In this document: piece by piece, positions 62,832 through 64,000 of the stretch
Position numbering within the stretch: position 1 is the stretch's first letter
Layout: each line of letters starts with the position of its first letter
From: Oxytricha trifallax
Taxonomy: Eukaryota > Ciliophora > Spirotrichea > Sporadotrichida > Oxytrichidae
DNA length: 64,000 nucleotides
Reading direction: 5' to 3'
Assembly: GCA_000711775.1 (NCBI GenBank)
Contig: ARYC01001459.1
Coordinates: 35,501 to 99,500, forward strand
Made by a program: the position numbers and the translations under genes
The notes under the pieces: generated by a model
The model's input: the letters and a program-made list of their open reading frames with translations, nothing else
What the model was told of the DNA's origin: nothing
The model's database searches: none

Positions 62832-64000
62832 TCATTCTATTTGTTCTTCTTGATCCTCGTTCACATTCTGTTGACTTTGCTTAATCTCATGTCCCATCAT
62901 GTGCGTGTTTTCTATGATTGTCTCCTCGTCCATCAGCAACTCGGCATCCCCGTCCTCCACTAATCGCTGTTTAAAGTAGAGCGCCAGCTCAACCTCGTTA
63001 AAAGGGAACTTCTCATCCTGCCTGATCATCTTCTCTGAAAACTCCACTTTTAGCATTCTCGTCTCAAATGACATTTTGTCTAGTGGACTCATTTAGTCAA
63101 ACGGCAAGTGATTGGACATAGCTATTACTTGGCACTTTTGAAACCTTATCACAGGATTTTGGTATTTAAGGTTGACAGGGTACCCCTTGCCCTCGAAGAA
63201 TGTCTTGAGATCATCAATCTTTTCTCCGTTTTAAAAAATGTCTCTCTTTATTTCATCCATGATCACAATATGCGGTTCTGAGTGTGGCTTGCTGGAATCG
63301 ATGCAGAACTATCTATTCAGTATTTTGAAGTCCTCCGTGATAAAGATCTTTCTCAGGAGTTTTGCTATTGTAGTCTTTCCTGTGTTTGGCTCCCCATATA
63401 ACCAGACAACATTTACCTTATCTGGACATTTTCTAAAAATTACTCTGTAGACCTTATCCGCAGCATCAAAGTACAGCATTTCTTCTAGTTTTTTAGTATT
63501 TAGATGATTTAAGTGAGGAGACTTGGTGTCAGAGCGTTCTAGAAAGGCAATGAGAGATTAGAACTTTTTTAATGATGGCTCTGGTTTAGAGAGGATCTTC
63601 TATTCGTAACCTTGAATTATTACCAGCTTTTTGTGATGTTGCACTATCTGATCGCAAACTTCATCGTCATCTTAATACATTCTGTACATATCCTGGACCC
63701 CGCTTATCTTTTTGGCTCTCGTAAGCTGTTTAAATGTCTAGGTAATTCTACTCTATGATTCTGATGATGCATTAGACGAGGACCTTCTGCTTCCCTGTTT
63801 CGCCGATTAAACTTTTGCGAATGCTATGAATTCCTAGAAATGGCTTGAATCACCACAGTGAAGTATTAGCTTATCATTTTTTGCATAGAGTCTCCTTAGC
63901 TTAACTTTGCCCAATAGCTAGAAGACAAATTAGAGACTGGTCAATTTCTTATTCCCGAGGTAATCTGTACCGCTAAAGTAGTTCTTGCAGAGTCCAAGAC
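62832..64000 (-). CDS. SF3-type (Rep-like) helicase, C-terminal part, runs off the window
   Basis: One uninterrupted frame of at least 389 codons (TAA/TAG as Gln) ending with TGA at 62832-62834. The Walker A is VVWLYGEPNTGKTTIAKLL (about 63350-63400), Walker B is HIVIMDEIKRD (about 63240-63275), and a motif-C/sensor segment KCQVIAMSNHLPFD follows (about 63100-63140). This order and the short spacing fit superfamily 3 helicases of Rep-type replication proteins. The acidic tail ends DQEEQIE. The upstream part (63500-64000) is not recognised, and no HUH endonuclease motif is visible in the window. Unlike the dynein pieces it has no IES, so it may be a germline-limited gene of a mobile replicon, or one long MDS. 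Confidence 0.75.

Noticed and set aside
1-64000. CRISPR arrays, bacterial operons, tRNA or rRNA genes
   Set aside because: No regularly spaced repeats, ribosome binding sites, cloverleaf-like or rRNA-like stretches were seen. Code use and element types are those of a ciliate germline.

Overview
The window looks like germline (micronuclear) DNA of a spirotrich ciliate close to Oxytricha/Sterkiella. Four things point there: (1) conserved protein blocks stay open only if TAA and TAG are read as Gln, with TGA as the only stop; (2) short coding islands with raised GC sit in very AT-rich DNA and are bounded by short direct repeats (MDS/IES/pointer organisation); (3) six mobile elements have C4A4 telomere-like ends and ATT/AAT target duplications, and two are TBE transposons with the 42-kD transposase, 22-kD and 57-kD zinc-finger/kinase gene set; (4) foldback elements are abundant.

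Most of the window is one theme, a dynein heavy chain. Its pieces form four arrays. Array A (611-19722, minus) runs from stem to the terminal TGA. Array Z (20686-24796, plus) holds stalk-exit, AAA5 and C-terminal pieces. Array B (29341-50450, plus) runs from stem to C-terminal domain. Array C (55850-62490, plus) runs from the only recognisable N-terminus to AAA3. Many pieces occur two or three times, but no array is complete. Each lacks short segments, and the missing segments sit in another array, flanked by the same 4-16 bp repeats. Reading through these repeats by eye (A to B to C to A and so on) restores, in frame, the AAA1 Walker A, AAA1 Walker B, the AAA2 entry, the AAA3 Walker A, the AAA3 Walker B loop and the C-terminal domain. 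I infer one heavily scrambled, partly inverted gene whose pieces span about 62 kb, built on a duplicated and differentially decayed locus.

Other content: two degenerate TBE transposons (32596-36314, 51308-55105); four shorter elements with the same telomere-like ends but no TBE ORFs (13555-14653, 15385-18149, 47565-50064, 57199-58385); palindromic/foldback elements of several families; and fragments of other genes (a UDP-N-acetylglucosamine pyrophosphorylase-like piece in two copies, a CCT chaperonin piece, MORN-like pieces, an unidentified secreted/propeller-like piece), several lying inside foldback loops. At the right edge, 62832-64000 (minus) is an uninterrupted ORF for an SF3-type helicase.

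All alignments were done by eye. Block boundaries are approximate to about 10-20 bp unless a pointer is quoted.
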